Below are positions 54,921 through 64,000 of a stretch of 64,000 nt of DNA, piece by piece. The notes under the pieces were generated by a model. That model did not search any database. It saw only the letters and a list, made by a program, of their open reading frames with translations, and was not told where the DNA came from. The translations under genes were made by a program, and so were the position numbers. This stretch comes from CAYRFF01 sp964436125 (GTDB taxonomy: Bacteria; Bacteroidota; Bacteroidia; Chitinophagales; Saprospiraceae). Within the stretch, counting starts at the first letter, position 1; every line of letters begins with the position of its first letter. Location: positions 35,044 through 99,043 of the forward strand of contig CAYTBT010000010.1 in the NCBI GenBank assembly GCA_964436125.1, in the 5' to 3' direction.

Positions 54921-57095
54921 TTAATCACTTTTCACAAACTTCGTAGTTCCACTTTTACCATTAAATTTCAATCGTATAAAATATACTCCCGGTGGTATAT
55001 CATTAATTCCTATCACTTGATCACTTGCTCTTCCTGACTGCAATTTTATTCCCAGCGTGGAATAAATAGTATAGTTTAAAGTCCCTGAAAAGCCGGATAT
55101 TATAAGCATGTCGGTAGCGGGATTGGGATACAGGCTTATACCAAGGTCGCTTAAGTCAGTCGTGCTGGTACCTACCCAACATTTACCGATATCACCATTC
55201 TCATACATTAATTTTCCATCCTCATAAAAACACAGTAATGTACTGTTCATATCTGATATACATGCATCATTATTTTTTATATTCAGTATTCCTGAGAGAT
55301 CTCCTATCCCTTCTACCCAGTAAACTTTATCATTCTTATTTTCATGACATTCCAGAGTAATCCTTCTTCTCCTAGAGCCATCAGATAAGGTAATGGAATC
55401 AATTCGGTTTACAATATATTTTCTTTCAGGCGATATAGAAGTCTTTTCAAAATTAAATGATTCTCCTTCTTCCAGTGAAAAATCATAAACTAAGTGAAAT
55501 TCTTTTCCATTTATAACCTGATATATTTTTCTCCCCGACTTAATAAAGAATCTTCCGGTAGCTTCCCAATTATTTCCACTTTCTTCATGGGATACAAGGA
55601 GTTCACGCCCCCAGAATCCCCATTGATATACACTATCCTCAGCAAAGGTAAACCGTTTACTTATTTCATTTCCATCTTGGTTAACTACTACATTCCATAC
55701 ATAATCTTCATTAATCAGATTTCCTGTATAGAATTGATTTTTTATGCTATCAATCACTATCACCTCTTGACATTCCTCACCATCGATGCATCCATCAGAA
55801 CCGACTACCATTAACCATATAGTTGTAAGTGGCTCGCCTGCAGCATAAATTATGGGAAGTTCTGCATTGTCATAATATGTATTGCCAGATACGACAATAC
55901 GACCATCCTTTGTTTCCGATATATTATTAAGGAAACAATTCCAGTATTTACCATATTCTTTTACCGGTAATAATGGATTAGTATTGGGTAGTCTGTAAAT
56001 TCTAAGCCACTTAATTTTCCCTAATGGAGATAACCTCACTATAAACCCGTTGTTTGATAGATTAAGCAGAGTATCTTCCACTACACTAGTAGGCCCTGAA
56101 CTCCATACCATTCCACAAGCTAGAATATCCCCATTTATAGTCTCATCAATATCAAGAACATCATATTGACGGTTAAAATATTGCATCCAAGGCAATGGGG
56201 TACTCCAAATTAGCGTATCTAAATTGCCACTATACATGTTTATCCTACCATTAGACTTAAATATTTTGGAAGGAGTAATGGGATGTTCTTTGGTTGTACA
56301 GTATATATACCCTTGATTACTTACGTATAAAGTAGGAGGAGCAGATTCTAAGGGAAATAAAAGTGAATCCAATTTATGTCCTTCTAAGTTTATTTTCATT
56401 ATTTGAATCCCATTTACTCCACCATCTGGTCTCCCTGGACCATCTTCACTAGCATAATGAATAAAAATTAAATTATTCCCAATAAACTGTAAATCCCTAC
56501 AGTCAGTAAAGGCATAATCCTGATTCCCCTTGTATTCCCATATTTTATTAAAAGCAGAATCTATTTTAACAATATATGATGACTTATGCAAATTCAAGTC
56601 CCTGACGTATCCATATGCATAATAGTATTCATTTTGATTCAATAGACCTCGATTAACTATGCTTCCTTTTTGGTTCATAGGGATAATAATATTCTGCACA
56701 ATATTTAAACCTGAATCTAAAACCGAAATTTCTAAAGGTCTCCCAAAGGGGTCTTTACTCTTAGCAGGGAACACATTCCCAGAAAAATAAATATTATTAT
56801 CTTTTTCTAGGACCCGAGCACCATCTAGCCCTCCAAGAGAATCAATGTCAAATTTATTTAATAATTTTAAATTAAAATCGAAAGAATAAAGCTTATTGCA
56901 AAAATACACAATATTATTTGTTGTATCATAATCACATGTATTCCCACTAACGACAAATATTTGCTCTTGATTTGCTGCAATCAAGAGATCATGGGCTTCA
57001 TTATTAACTTCAGAAAAATTAAAGAGTTTACTCCTTGTCTGAGAAAAGGCGGCTGTTACAAAAAACATTAACCCAAATATAAATAATTTTTTCAT
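54921..57095 (-). CDS. T9SS-secreted protein with N-terminal beta-propeller-like region
   Basis: A 724-residue secreted protein. Signal peptide about 1-18 (ending AFSQ). Residues about 25-440 read as a repetitive beta-rich region with blade-like spacing (for example DILACGMVWSSG and GRIVVSGNTYYDN), typical of propeller cargo in Bacteroidota. Residues about 450-650 are the same module as in the 288-residue paralogue. A T9SS type A domain ends the protein (LSDLGISLYPNPATD... to the terminal KFVKSD). It is the second of a tandem pair and may have arisen by duplication and domain gain. Confidence 0.85.
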   Translation of the reverse strand: MKKLFIFGLMFFVTAAFSQTRSKLFNFSEVNNEAHDLLIAANQEQIFVVSGNTCDYDTTNNIVYFCNKLYSFDFNLKLLNKFDIDSLGGLDGARVLEKDNNIYFSGNVFPAKSKDPFGRPLEISVLDSGLNIVQNIIIPMNQKGSIVNRGLLNQNEYYYAYGYVRDLNLHKSSYIVKIDSAFNKIWEYKGNQDYAFTDCRDLQFIGNNLIFIHYASEDGPGRPDGGVNGIQIMKINLEGHKLDSLLFPLESAPPTLYVSNQGYIYCTTKEHPITPSKIFKSNGRINMYSGNLDTLIWSTPLPWMQYFNRQYDVLDIDETINGDILACGMVWSSGPTSVVEDTLLNLSNNGFIVRLSPLGKIKWLRIYRLPNTNPLLPVKEYGKYWNCFLNNISETKDGRIVVSGNTYYDNAELPIIYAAGEPLTTIWLMVVGSDGCIDGEECQEVIVIDSIKNQFYTGNLINEDYVWNVVVNQDGNEISKRFTFAEDSVYQWGFWGRELLVSHEESGNNWEATGRFFIKSGRKIYQVINGKEFHLVYDFSLEEGESFNFEKTSISPERKYIVNRIDSITLSDGSRRRRITLECHENKNDKVYWVEGIGDLSGILNIKNNDACISDMNSTLLCFYEDGKLMYENGDIGKCWVGTSTTDLSDLGISLYPNPATDMLIISGFSGTLNYTIYSTLGIKLQSGRASDQVIGINDIPPGVYFIRLKFNGKSGTTKFVKSD

Positions 57096-57113
57096 TTGTA
57101 TTATTTTAATAGA

Positions 57114-57139
57114 GGAGTACCGAATAGCTTCGGTACTCC
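57114..57139 (-). terminator. Hairpin after the metzincin gene
   Basis: GGAGTACCGAA and TTCGGTACTCC form a perfect 11-bp stem with a TAGC loop, ten bases beyond the stop codon of the upstream minus-strand gene and 19 bases before the next start. A short T-rich sequence follows on the minus strand, so termination is likely but partial. Confidence 0.6.
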
Positions 57140-57148
57140 TTCAATGTA

Positions 57149-60148
57149 TTAATGGATTAATATCAATTTCCTCTGTTGTATAAGCTCAGTTCCAGACTTA
57201 ATCACAAGGAAATACACTCCTGTACTCCAGCTAGAGGTATTAAACTGCATTTTCTTTCCACCTTTCCTATCCACGATGATTCTACCGTTATTATCTGTAA
57301 TGATTAAAACAGCATCTTCGATATTCTCAATCTCTATTAAGAGATGATTATTAAATGGGTTGGGATATACTGCTACTTGTGGTCGTTTTGCAACCCAATC
57401 CTTTCTCTGTGGAGAGGAAGGATTAGTAGTAATAGATGTAGGCAAATCCGTTTTTAATACGATACCGGTAAGCGCATAATATAAGGCTTTAGCATATCCC
57501 GCATAGGGATGTCGTTTCATCGCTATGGTCTCAATTGTGTTAAGCTCAGCCGGTGAGGCATCATAATTCAAGCTATCTCTTAATCTATCTAAGTTAATCA
57601 TCTGAATCGTAATAAAATCCGACAACTTTGTCGAAGGAGTAGAAAGAGAGTTTAAATACTGCTCCGCCGAATCCAACTTATTTTCATAAATATAAGTACC
57701 GTAATAGGCGAGTCTGGCATCATCGGTATTATACTTTTGCATTGTATCTCTTACCTCATCGTATTTCCCATCTTTTAGTTTCAGTTCAATCCATAACCAT
57801 CTTGCTCGTTTTAAACAAGCTTCATAATGAGCAATGCGTTTTTGTTTCTGCGCAGTTGTGAGATTGGAATTATTCTGAACCTGTGTAATTGCATTATTAA
57901 GCCAATTTCGTGCAAGTTGAATTCCAGAATAAGTTTTAACGGGATTACAAGGGTCGGTAATATTAATTGAATCATTAGTTGCTCCCACCTCGCTACAAGG
58001 AATAGTTCCATTACCCCTTGGTATCCTTGTAATATTTGGATGAGCCTTCACGGCATCAAGGCAATTCACCTGAAGATCATTTGGCTCTATATAGATAAAC
58101 GGATCGGGATCCCCAGTCATATCATAAGTAAGTGCGTTGGGGTTTCCGCCATGGGTAAAGCAATTATCTGCTGGACTATAATCAAATGGAGTTCCTTGAA
58201 TTGGTGCAACTGAACCTACAATATAATTATCTGCATAGGATGTATTGTAACAATTCTGGTAGAACAAAAACTGCCCATTTTCTCCGCTTGGAAGCAGTCC
58301 GATATAATTCCCGTCTAAGTCGTTGAGATATACATTATTTGGAAAGTTTCCATTATCGACGAAATAGCCACCATAAACTGCCTCAATATCATTATTATTA
58401 ATGGTATAATTATTATGTCCGTCTATACAAAGGCCATAAAACCCAGTAAATGTGTTGTCGTAAATCCTATGATTTCCATAAGTAGTTCCGGAAAAACGTA
58501 TCCCTGTTTTTATACCATTGAACTGGTTATTCTTTATAATAGAACTCAATCCCGGAGTAGTTTCAAAAAATAATATATCTGATTTACCACTATGAAAGGT
58601 ATTGCCCTCAATGATAAATTGTCCATCAATAGTAACAATACATTCATTTATAACATTATTAAAGGTGTTGTTCTTGATTTCTACACTGTAACAATTCCAG
58701 TTGGTAATACCCCATTTTCCTCCATTCTGTGTCGTATTTTTGACGACAGTCTTATTATAACTTGGTTTATAAGCACCCATCGCGAGCATACGTTTACAAT
58801 TTATAAATGTGCTATTATTAATTAATACATGTGCATTACCGTTGCCAAGTAAATATCCTACTTCATCATTAAACATAGAAACGGCAGGGTGATAAGTGTT
58901 TTCGATAACTGATCCGTTAATAATTTTTACCGCGTAATCAGGATTGCCCCCATAGACTTGAATCCCCCACCATAAACTATCGCAGAGATTGGTAATATGT
59001 CCGCCATTTACAATGAGCTTAGCACCTTTTTCTACAATAATACTTTTTCTTGTCCCCATTAAGACATCGCATTGTATTTCAATGGTCGTTCCGTCTTTTA
59101 TCCTTACATCTTTATTGAATACTTTTTTATGATCCCAGACAACATAATCATGTAGGTCATATATAATCTCTGATCCCGGGGTTTCTTCACAGATGTTAAA
59201 AATTTGATATGGTTCCGGATTATTAAGTATATAATTCCACATGTGTTGAAACTCACACTCTGTAAAGTTTAAATTTAAACCATAAGACATAACCAAGGTA
59301 TCTTGTGAATAATTCCCCCAGCAATCATAGTTGCCATCGCCATTAGGAAATGGCACGCAATGTCCACCACATTCAGCATCAGCGTCAATATCAACTCCAT
59401 TACATGGATTTCCGCAATAAAAAGAATGATCAAGGCTTGTTGAATGTCCAAATTCGTGAAGAATGCTTCTTGCTACATCCCACCAGTTATTACGGTTATA
59501 TGAAGATCCGTAAAGATAATTATACAACACATTATGATAACTAATTTCACATCCAGTACAAGACGAACCCCAAAAAGGATAACCTCCATGACGAGTGAGT
59601 TTTGTAAAAGTAATATCTAGCGCATTAGGAATATCTGGAATCACCTCTCCATAATCATATAAAAAGATTCCCGGATGCCCTGGACATTCTGTACTATCAA
59701 TAAGTACAAAATTTATTTTCATATTTTCATCATAATCACCATTAAGGATTAAAGCGTGATCCATCACTCTATTCATTTCATACAAAATCCAGTAAACAAA
59801 AGTAGGGGCATACAAGAGTGAGTTCTGGTCAACTATCGGATCGTTAGGGTCACAGGTAAAATTTTCTCCATTATCATTTTCTCTGAAATGAAATGCTAGT
59901 TTAATTGTTATTTCCGGTAGTTCTAGAATTTCATTTGTAGATAATTTTATTTTATCACAGCCCGATAGCAAGGCGCTAGGTGGTGAAACTGTATCCACAT
60001 CACATTCAAAATTAAATTGCGCATAAGTATGTATCGGTATCATACTTAAAGATAAGATAAGATAAGATAAGATAAGATAAGATAAGATAAGATAAGATAA
60101 GATTTCATAATAAACAAATTTAATTGTAATTAAATAAGTAATTACCAC
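57149..60148 (-). CDS. Secreted metzincin metalloprotease with beta-helix and T9SS domain, with phase-variable start
   Basis: A surface or secreted protein of about 986-999 residues. The N-terminal protease domain has the zinc motif HEFGHSTSLDH (His231, Glu232, His235, His241 from the GTG at 60148) and a Met-turn at LVMSYG (Met287). The metzincin Gly is replaced by Ser. Residues about 340-690 are a right-handed parallel beta-helix with N-rich rungs (INNSTF, IKNNTF, NNDIEA). A helical region and a T9SS type A domain follow. The signal peptide is encoded by ten TTATC repeats (60051-60100). In this assembly the main frame is open only from a GTG at 60148. The ATG at 60108 would start a canonical MKS signal peptide but reaches a stop right after the repeats unless the repeat number is a multiple of three. 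Confidence 0.82.
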   Translation of the reverse strand: MVITYLITIKFVYYEILSYLILSYLILSYLILSLSMIPIHTYAQFNFECDVDTVSPPSALLSGCDKIKLSTNEILELPEITIKLAFHFRENDNGENFTCDPNDPIVDQNSLLYAPTFVYWILYEMNRVMDHALILNGDYDENMKINFVLIDSTECPGHPGIFLYDYGEVIPDIPNALDITFTKLTRHGGYPFWGSSCTGCEISYHNVLYNYLYGSSYNRNNWWDVARSILHEFGHSTSLDHSFYCGNPCNGVDIDADAECGGHCVPFPNGDGNYDCWGNYSQDTLVMSYGLNLNFTECEFQHMWNYILNNPEPYQIFNICEETPGSEIIYDLHDYVVWDHKKVFNKDVRIKDGTTIEIQCDVLMGTRKSIIVEKGAKLIVNGGHITNLCDSLWWGIQVYGGNPDYAVKIINGSVIENTYHPAVSMFNDEVGYLLGNGNAHVLINNSTFINCKRMLAMGAYKPSYNKTVVKNTTQNGGKWGITNWNCYSVEIKNNTFNNVINECIVTIDGQFIIEGNTFHSGKSDILFFETTPGLSSIIKNNQFNGIKTGIRFSGTTYGNHRIYDNTFTGFYGLCIDGHNNYTINNNDIEAVYGGYFVDNGNFPNNVYLNDLDGNYIGLLPSGENGQFLFYQNCYNTSYADNYIVGSVAPIQGTPFDYSPADNCFTHGGNPNALTYDMTGDPDPFIYIEPNDLQVNCLDAVKAHPNITRIPRGNGTIPCSEVGATNDSINITDPCNPVKTYSGIQLARNWLNNAITQVQNNSNLTTAQKQKRIAHYEACLKRARWLWIELKLKDGKYDEVRDTMQKYNTDDARLAYYGTYIYENKLDSAEQYLNSLSTPSTKLSDFITIQMINLDRLRDSLNYDASPAELNTIETIAMKRHPYAGYAKALYYALTGIVLKTDLPTSITTNPSSPQRKDWVAKRPQVAVYPNPFNNHLLIEIENIEDAVLIITDNNGRIIVDRKGGKKMQFNTSSWSTGVYFLVIKSGTELIQQRKLILIH
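60049..60103 (-). repeat. Pentanucleotide (TTATC)10 tract inside a signal-peptide coding region
   Basis: On the plus strand GATAA is repeated ten times at 60051-60100, with period-5 sequence extending over 60049-60103. On the coding strand it encodes repeating LSYLI, the hydrophobic core of the signal peptide. Because the unit is five bases, each gain or loss changes the frame. Confidence 0.97.
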
Positions 60149-60447
60149 TTCCGAGTGAATACCACTCTTGTAAAGGGTTCACTTTAAAATTTCGTTTCCT
60201 CTATTTCTCGTCTCAACAATGGTATGCAGATATAAATCTTTTCTATTCTTCAGTTCTGTGGGGAAGATATAGCTTTTTTCTTGAAATACCATAAAATATT
60301 CGATATAATTTATTTTTCTCGTATAAGTATTATAAATAGAGGGATATATTCTCATTAAAGTCTCAATATCAGGAAGTCTATTACCTCGCGTTAAGTTAAT
60401 TTTTTGATAATGAGACTCATTTACAATAAATTTTTAGTACTAAAGTA
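60109..60447. other. Region upstream of the phase-variable gene
   Basis: About 340 AT-rich bases between the methyltransferase gene and the ATG at 60108. On the minus strand TAAATTTG, a TAnnTTTG match, lies seven bases before that ATG. No other gene or RNA is seen. The TAGTAC-TAAA-GTACTA palindrome at 60435-60450 overlaps the methyltransferase stop. Confidence 0.45.
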
Positions 60448-61437
60448 CTATTGATTGCCTTTCTTCATTCTATATACCCCAAAAACAAAATCACTGGGAT
60501 GCGATTGTAAAAACTGATTTTCAAGCTCAAATACTCGTTCAAGATTCTGCAATTTCTCCTCTGATAAATCTTCATCTGTAAAATGGTGGGCGATATCCTT
60601 GAATACACTCTGTAAAAGATTATTCCCATAAGGCTTTTCTTCTACAATGTCAAAATACGTATGAATTGCCGGTAATATACTCGCTGAATCCACACACTCC
60701 GATGGATCCGCTATTTTCATGCGCAGACTTCCTGATCCGTAATAGCGATTCTTATAAAGATTCGTTTTATAAATTTTCCGATACTTCCGAGGAATAAATT
60801 GGAGAGCTTTGTTGATGTATTTAATCTGTTCTTTACTGTATTGGAGTCGATTTTCCCCTACATATTCATTAATGACAAGATATCCACCGGGTTTTAATGT
60901 CTCTATCACTACATTCTTTATGAAACCATAGATATTATCGAAGTGGTGTAGCGATGCATGGAAGAAGACTAGGTCATATTTTGCAGTAGGAAAATCGTAT
61001 TCCAATATATTCTTTGCGTAAAATGATATATTATCCAGTCCTTTCTTCCGGGAATTCTTTTCTGCTATTTTTAATAGTTCGCCAGCAAAATCAAAGCAAT
61101 CGATGTGCCAGTCAGGGTTCAATTCAGCAAGTTTTATTTCATGGTTACAGACTCCTGAGCCCAATGCCAATACTTTAATCTTTCCTTCCTCTTGAAAATA
61201 ATTCTGAGAAATATATTCTTCATAAGACATCTCGCTATCTCCGGTAATCAACTTATTCCATCGCTCTTTCACTTTGGGGATTTGCCAGAAATTGGCATTT
61301 TCGATATGTTTTTCATTAAATGCGCTCTGCGTCCGCTTAAAAGCGTCAATATTCACCTTGGATAATAAAAAGGTCAAGCCGCGTTGATACAACTTAATGT
61401 ATATATCTCTGAAGTCTTCAAGTGTGATAAATGCCAT
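60448..61437 (-). CDS. Class I SAM-dependent methyltransferase
   Basis: A 329-residue cytoplasmic protein. The Rossmann core is at about residues 90-215: motif I VLALGSGVCNHEI (glycine-rich SAM loop), an acidic CFDF strand end, the YDLVFFHASLHHF segment (motif IV-like) and LKPGGYLVINEYVG (motif VI). It resembles methyltransferases of the Methyltransf_12/25 groups. The substrate is not evident. It sits between two T9SS cargo genes, with an 82-base gap after the protease gene, and may not be functionally linked to them. Confidence 0.88.
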   Translation of the reverse strand: MAFITLEDFRDIYIKLYQRGLTFLLSKVNIDAFKRTQSAFNEKHIENANFWQIPKVKERWNKLITGDSEMSYEEYISQNYFQEEGKIKVLALGSGVCNHEIKLAELNPDWHIDCFDFAGELLKIAEKNSRKKGLDNISFYAKNILEYDFPTAKYDLVFFHASLHHFDNIYGFIKNVVIETLKPGGYLVINEYVGENRLQYSKEQIKYINKALQFIPRKYRKIYKTNLYKNRYYGSGSLRMKIADPSECVDSASILPAIHTYFDIVEEKPYGNNLLQSVFKDIAHHFTDEDLSEEKLQNLERVFELENQFLQSHPSDFVFGVYRMKKGNQ

Positions 61438-61519
61438 CTATCAAAAAATCAAGTATCAAATTATTCTTCTACTGATGGTAAAGGTATTAAAAGTTCTGAA
61501 AACCGATTATGTCAACCCC

Positions 61520-63550
61520 CTACCGCACAATCAACTTCCCTCGCTTTACCGGATAGCCACTCGGATCTTTTAAACGATAAAAATAGATTCCCGGCGATAA
61601 ATCGATAAGGATTCGATTGCCGGTAAATTGTTTTGATACGAGCATTTGCGAAAGCATATTGAAAATTTTAATCCTATATTTCGTAAAACTGCATCCATCA
61701 GACGAGCTAAAAGCGATATAATCAGTAGCGGGATTGGGGTAGAGGCTTATCTCAGGATTGTCGAGCTGCGCACTCCGATAAAGGAGTATCACGGAAGAGA
61801 AATATGCTTGTCCATCTCGATCAATTTGCTTTAAGCGGTAATAGTTCTTGGCTGCCACCGAAAAGCGATCGACATAGCTATAAAACTCAACCTCCCCTGT
61901 ACTATTACCTGAGCCGGATACTCTTCCTATATTTACCCATTTGAGGCCATCCGTACTCCGCTGAACGACAAAATGGCTGAAATTCACTTCATTCACAGTT
62001 TCCCATTGTAGATGATTGTACTTTTCGGCGGCATATCCTGTAAATTTCAACATGCGCAGAGGGAGAGGCCCGAGAGCTTCCCGCACTGCTTCCAATGCAT
62101 TTATGATACCATAGCCGTACTCATTATTGGGATTATCGCCGGGATTAAGGTCACCACAAGGGGAAGAAACCGAGTGAGGTCTCGCGGTGCGTTGAAGTAT
62201 GCTTTCAATACTATCCACTTGACCTGCTAGCGACGGCACTGCGCTTATTAATAAAGCTACAGTACCTGCAACATGCGGACCTGCCATAGAAGTACCACTT
62301 CCATAGCCATAACCATCTCCCGGAGTTGAGGAACGCACCCCTACGCCTGGAGCGGCGACATCGGGCTTCAATCTACCGCTACTATCAATCGTCACAGGGC
62401 CGCGGCTGCTGAAACCTGCGATGAGATTGGAACTATTGCTTGCTCCCACGGCAAAGCTCTCCTCAAATAATGCCGGGACATTTATCGTACTGCAAGCGGA
62501 GCCTGTATTGCCGGCAGAAACAACGATAACTATACCTGAATTCCGAACATTCTGAAGCATATTGATTATTAATGGAAAATTGGAAGTATCACAGCCTTCT
62601 GAGAGTGGACAACCCCATGAATTATTGATCACATCGGGTGCATAATACGGATCACCATTAACCGCGCTATCCCCATAAGGATACGGAGCAATAAACCACT
62701 CGAAGCATTCCATGTAATTTTCAAATGTCCCCCATCCTCTTTCCATATTTCGACAGCCTATCCACTCAGCCTCGGGCGCTACCCCGATATGATTATTACC
62801 GCCGTCATAGCCTACCATTGTCCCCATCGTGTGCGTTCCATGCCCGTGATCATCACAGGGATAAGGGAGATTAAGGCCACAGGGATTGGGTCCTTTTCCG
62901 CTATTCTTGGGGTTAATTGTATCGATCGCATCGTGCCAGTTATAATCATGAATTGCCGTGTCGGTAGCTTCATTCCATCCACGATATTGCAGTTTCAGTG
63001 CCTCGTGATCCCAGTCGTAACCGGTATCCTGGCCACCGATAACTGCGCCGGCTCCTTTAACTCCATACTGCAGCCATACACTATCTGCTTTTATGTTTTT
63101 AATTCCCCACTCTATGGATCGTGTATGCGCTCGTTCATCCATTGTAACCGGCTCTTCAAGCTTTATCAGTGAATTATAATATATCCCTTTAACTTCAGGC
63201 AGACTCGCGACTTTCTGCATCATATCCCGGTCGATTTCCGCTGAAATAGCATTGATAATATAATAGGAACGGTATTGGACGTGACTTTCGTCAAATATCT
63301 TCCGCAAGCTCGCTTGCGATTCCCTCGCTACCTGAATTAATCCCCGCTGCACATAAGCTCCCTTGGCAAATTTTCCGTTTATGCTATCCGCCTTATTACT
63401 ATCAAATTGCTTTTTAAATACTATGATTACCTCGACACTCCTCTCTTCTTGTAATGCAGCCTTGACGCGCGGAGTAAGTTTATCATAAAATTGACCATAA
63501 AGCATATTCCCATTCAGAATCAATAAAAGTAGTAAGATTATTTTCTTCAT
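61520..63550 (-). CDS. Secreted S8 family subtilisin-like serine protease with T9SS domain
   Basis: A 676-residue exoenzyme. It has a signal peptide (about 1-20, ending LYGQ), an I9-type inhibitory prodomain (about 35-125) and an S8 catalytic domain (about 150-490). The catalytic residues are Asp175 in GGQDTGYDW, His237 in HGHGTHTMG and Ser421 in GTSMAGPHVAG, with the oxyanion Asn in VINNSWG near residue 310. A fibronectin-like stretch with the HFVVQRSTDGLKW motif follows. The C-terminal domain, LYPNPATDYIAFSS to LIVR, is T9SS type A. It degrades proteins outside the cell. No adjacent inhibitor gene is seen. Confidence 0.96.
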   Translation of the reverse strand: MKKIILLLLLILNGNMLYGQFYDKLTPRVKAALQEERSVEVIIVFKKQFDSNKADSINGKFAKGAYVQRGLIQVARESQASLRKIFDESHVQYRSYYIINAISAEIDRDMMQKVASLPEVKGIYYNSLIKLEEPVTMDERAHTRSIEWGIKNIKADSVWLQYGVKGAGAVIGGQDTGYDWDHEALKLQYRGWNEATDTAIHDYNWHDAIDTINPKNSGKGPNPCGLNLPYPCDDHGHGTHTMGTMVGYDGGNNHIGVAPEAEWIGCRNMERGWGTFENYMECFEWFIAPYPYGDSAVNGDPYYAPDVINNSWGCPLSEGCDTSNFPLIINMLQNVRNSGIVIVVSAGNTGSACSTINVPALFEESFAVGASNSSNLIAGFSSRGPVTIDSSGRLKPDVAAPGVGVRSSTPGDGYGYGSGTSMAGPHVAGTVALLISAVPSLAGQVDSIESILQRTARPHSVSSPCGDLNPGDNPNNEYGYGIINALEAVREALGPLPLRMLKFTGYAAEKYNHLQWETVNEVNFSHFVVQRSTDGLKWVNIGRVSGSGNSTGEVEFYSYVDRFSVAAKNYYRLKQIDRDGQAYFSSVILLYRSAQLDNPEISLYPNPATDYIAFSSSDGCSFTKYRIKIFNMLSQMLVSKQFTGNRILIDLSPGIYFYRLKDPSGYPVKRGKLIVR

Positions 63551-63895
63551 TGTTTCAAGCTTTAAAACATCACTTTGATTCTACATAGATAAATAACTCT
63601 TATGCCATCCATAGACCTGATTTCTTAGAAACTTGCGTTCAAATAAGCTTCGCTTATCTTATATCGTATTTCTCCCTCATATAGCTTATGCCCCACTCAT
63701 CAAACTCATTATCAAGATTCAACTTCCTCTATTGATCACAAGAGAAAAATTGCTTGACAAACAAAATCGGCCCTAAAATCACTAATCTTATCCATCTTTT
63801 CAGATTAAAGATACGGAAAAGCATAGTAAAACACAAGGTAATGATCCGAAGAGTGAGATATTACCGGGTTTAACCCGATTCTATACATAAAAAAA
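63551..63895. other. Intergenic region upstream of the subtilisin gene
   Basis: About 345 bases with no gene seen. It contains the hairpin ATAAGC-TTC-GCTTAT at 63643-63657, a member of the short-loop palindrome group found elsewhere in the window. Confidence 0.5.
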
Positions 63896-63923
63896 TCCCA
63901 TCCCATAGAGTTATGGGATGGGA
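63896..63923 (-). terminator. Strong rho-independent terminator
   Basis: TCCCATCCCATA and TATGGGATGGGA form a perfect 12-bp stem with a GAGT loop. On the minus strand it is followed by TTTTTTT. It lies 19 bases beyond the stop codon of the fragment at the right edge. Confidence 0.9.
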
Positions 63924-63942
63924 GCGCTTGAAGAAAAAACCC

Positions 63943-64000
63943 TTAATCAAGCAATACCAAAATTCTTCCTAGCGAACTACCTCTATCATTTGACGATAGA
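63943..64000 (-). CDS. C-terminal fragment of a gene cut by the right edge
   Basis: The minus-strand frame is open from the window edge to a TAA at 63943-63945 and ends in GRILVLLD. It is followed by a strong terminator, which is the main reason for calling it a gene end. Only 18 residues are visible, so no family can be given. Confidence 0.4.
   Translation of the reverse strand, partial: LSSNDRGSSLGRILVLLD

Overview
The window looks like a chromosomal segment of a Bacteroidota bacterium, most likely Saprospiria or a related environmental lineage. The evidence is an alternative complex III (act) operon joined to cytochrome oxidase genes, several secreted proteins with type IX secretion (T9SS) C-terminal sorting domains, a very large HYR/dockerin-like surface protein, promoter-like TAnnTTTG boxes, a DUF3276 PUR-alpha protein, and a short Bacteroidota-type primary sigma factor. 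Two 100-N assembly gaps (15038-15137 and 52936-53035) fall inside repeats.

Layout. 1-10.5 kb, minus strand: actABCDEF followed by coxB and the start of coxA, a quinol-to-oxygen electron transport operon. 10.6-11.4 kb: thyA. 12-15 kb: an orphan TPR-CHAT protease-like protein with a C-terminal membrane anchor, then a repeat-rich gap region and tRNA-Arg(UCU). 15.6-17.6 kb: ung and a TlpA-like thioredoxin with a long extension. 17.6-19.7 kb, minus: the primary sigma factor and a predicted outer-membrane barrel protein. 20-24.1 kb, plus: a short DnaE-type polymerase and dinB, which together resemble a translesion cassette. 24.6-31.7 kb, minus: a small secreted protein and a 2174-residue T9SS surface protein. 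32.4-34 kb: a Crp-family regulator and a pirin. 34.5-42.5 kb, plus: a thioester alpha-2-macroglobulin lipoprotein and penicillin-binding protein 1C, a known envelope-defence pair. 42.9-45.5 kb: a DUF1648 membrane protein and a ClC channel with CBS domains. 46-48.4 kb, minus: a DUF3276 protein and an ABC exporter. 48.5-49.5 kb: fbp. 49.5-52.7 kb, minus: a tetra-HhH ComEA-like protein and ComEC. 52.7-54 kb: dense heptameric and longer repeats. 54-63.6 kb, minus: four T9SS cargo proteins (two paralogues, a metzincin/beta-helix protein and a subtilisin) and a methyltransferase.

The strongest unusual signal is at 60049-60103. A (TTATC)10 pentanucleotide tract lies inside the signal-peptide coding region of the metzincin/beta-helix protein. 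Read from the only well-placed ATG (60108), nine or twelve copies would give an ideal signal peptide joined in frame to the protein. The ten copies in this assembly run into a stop codon directly after the tract. This layout parallels the CTCTT-repeat signal peptides of Neisseria opa genes and suggests a phase-variable T9SS exoprotein. The repeat fields at 52.8-54 kb next to the same cargo cluster are the second signal of interest.
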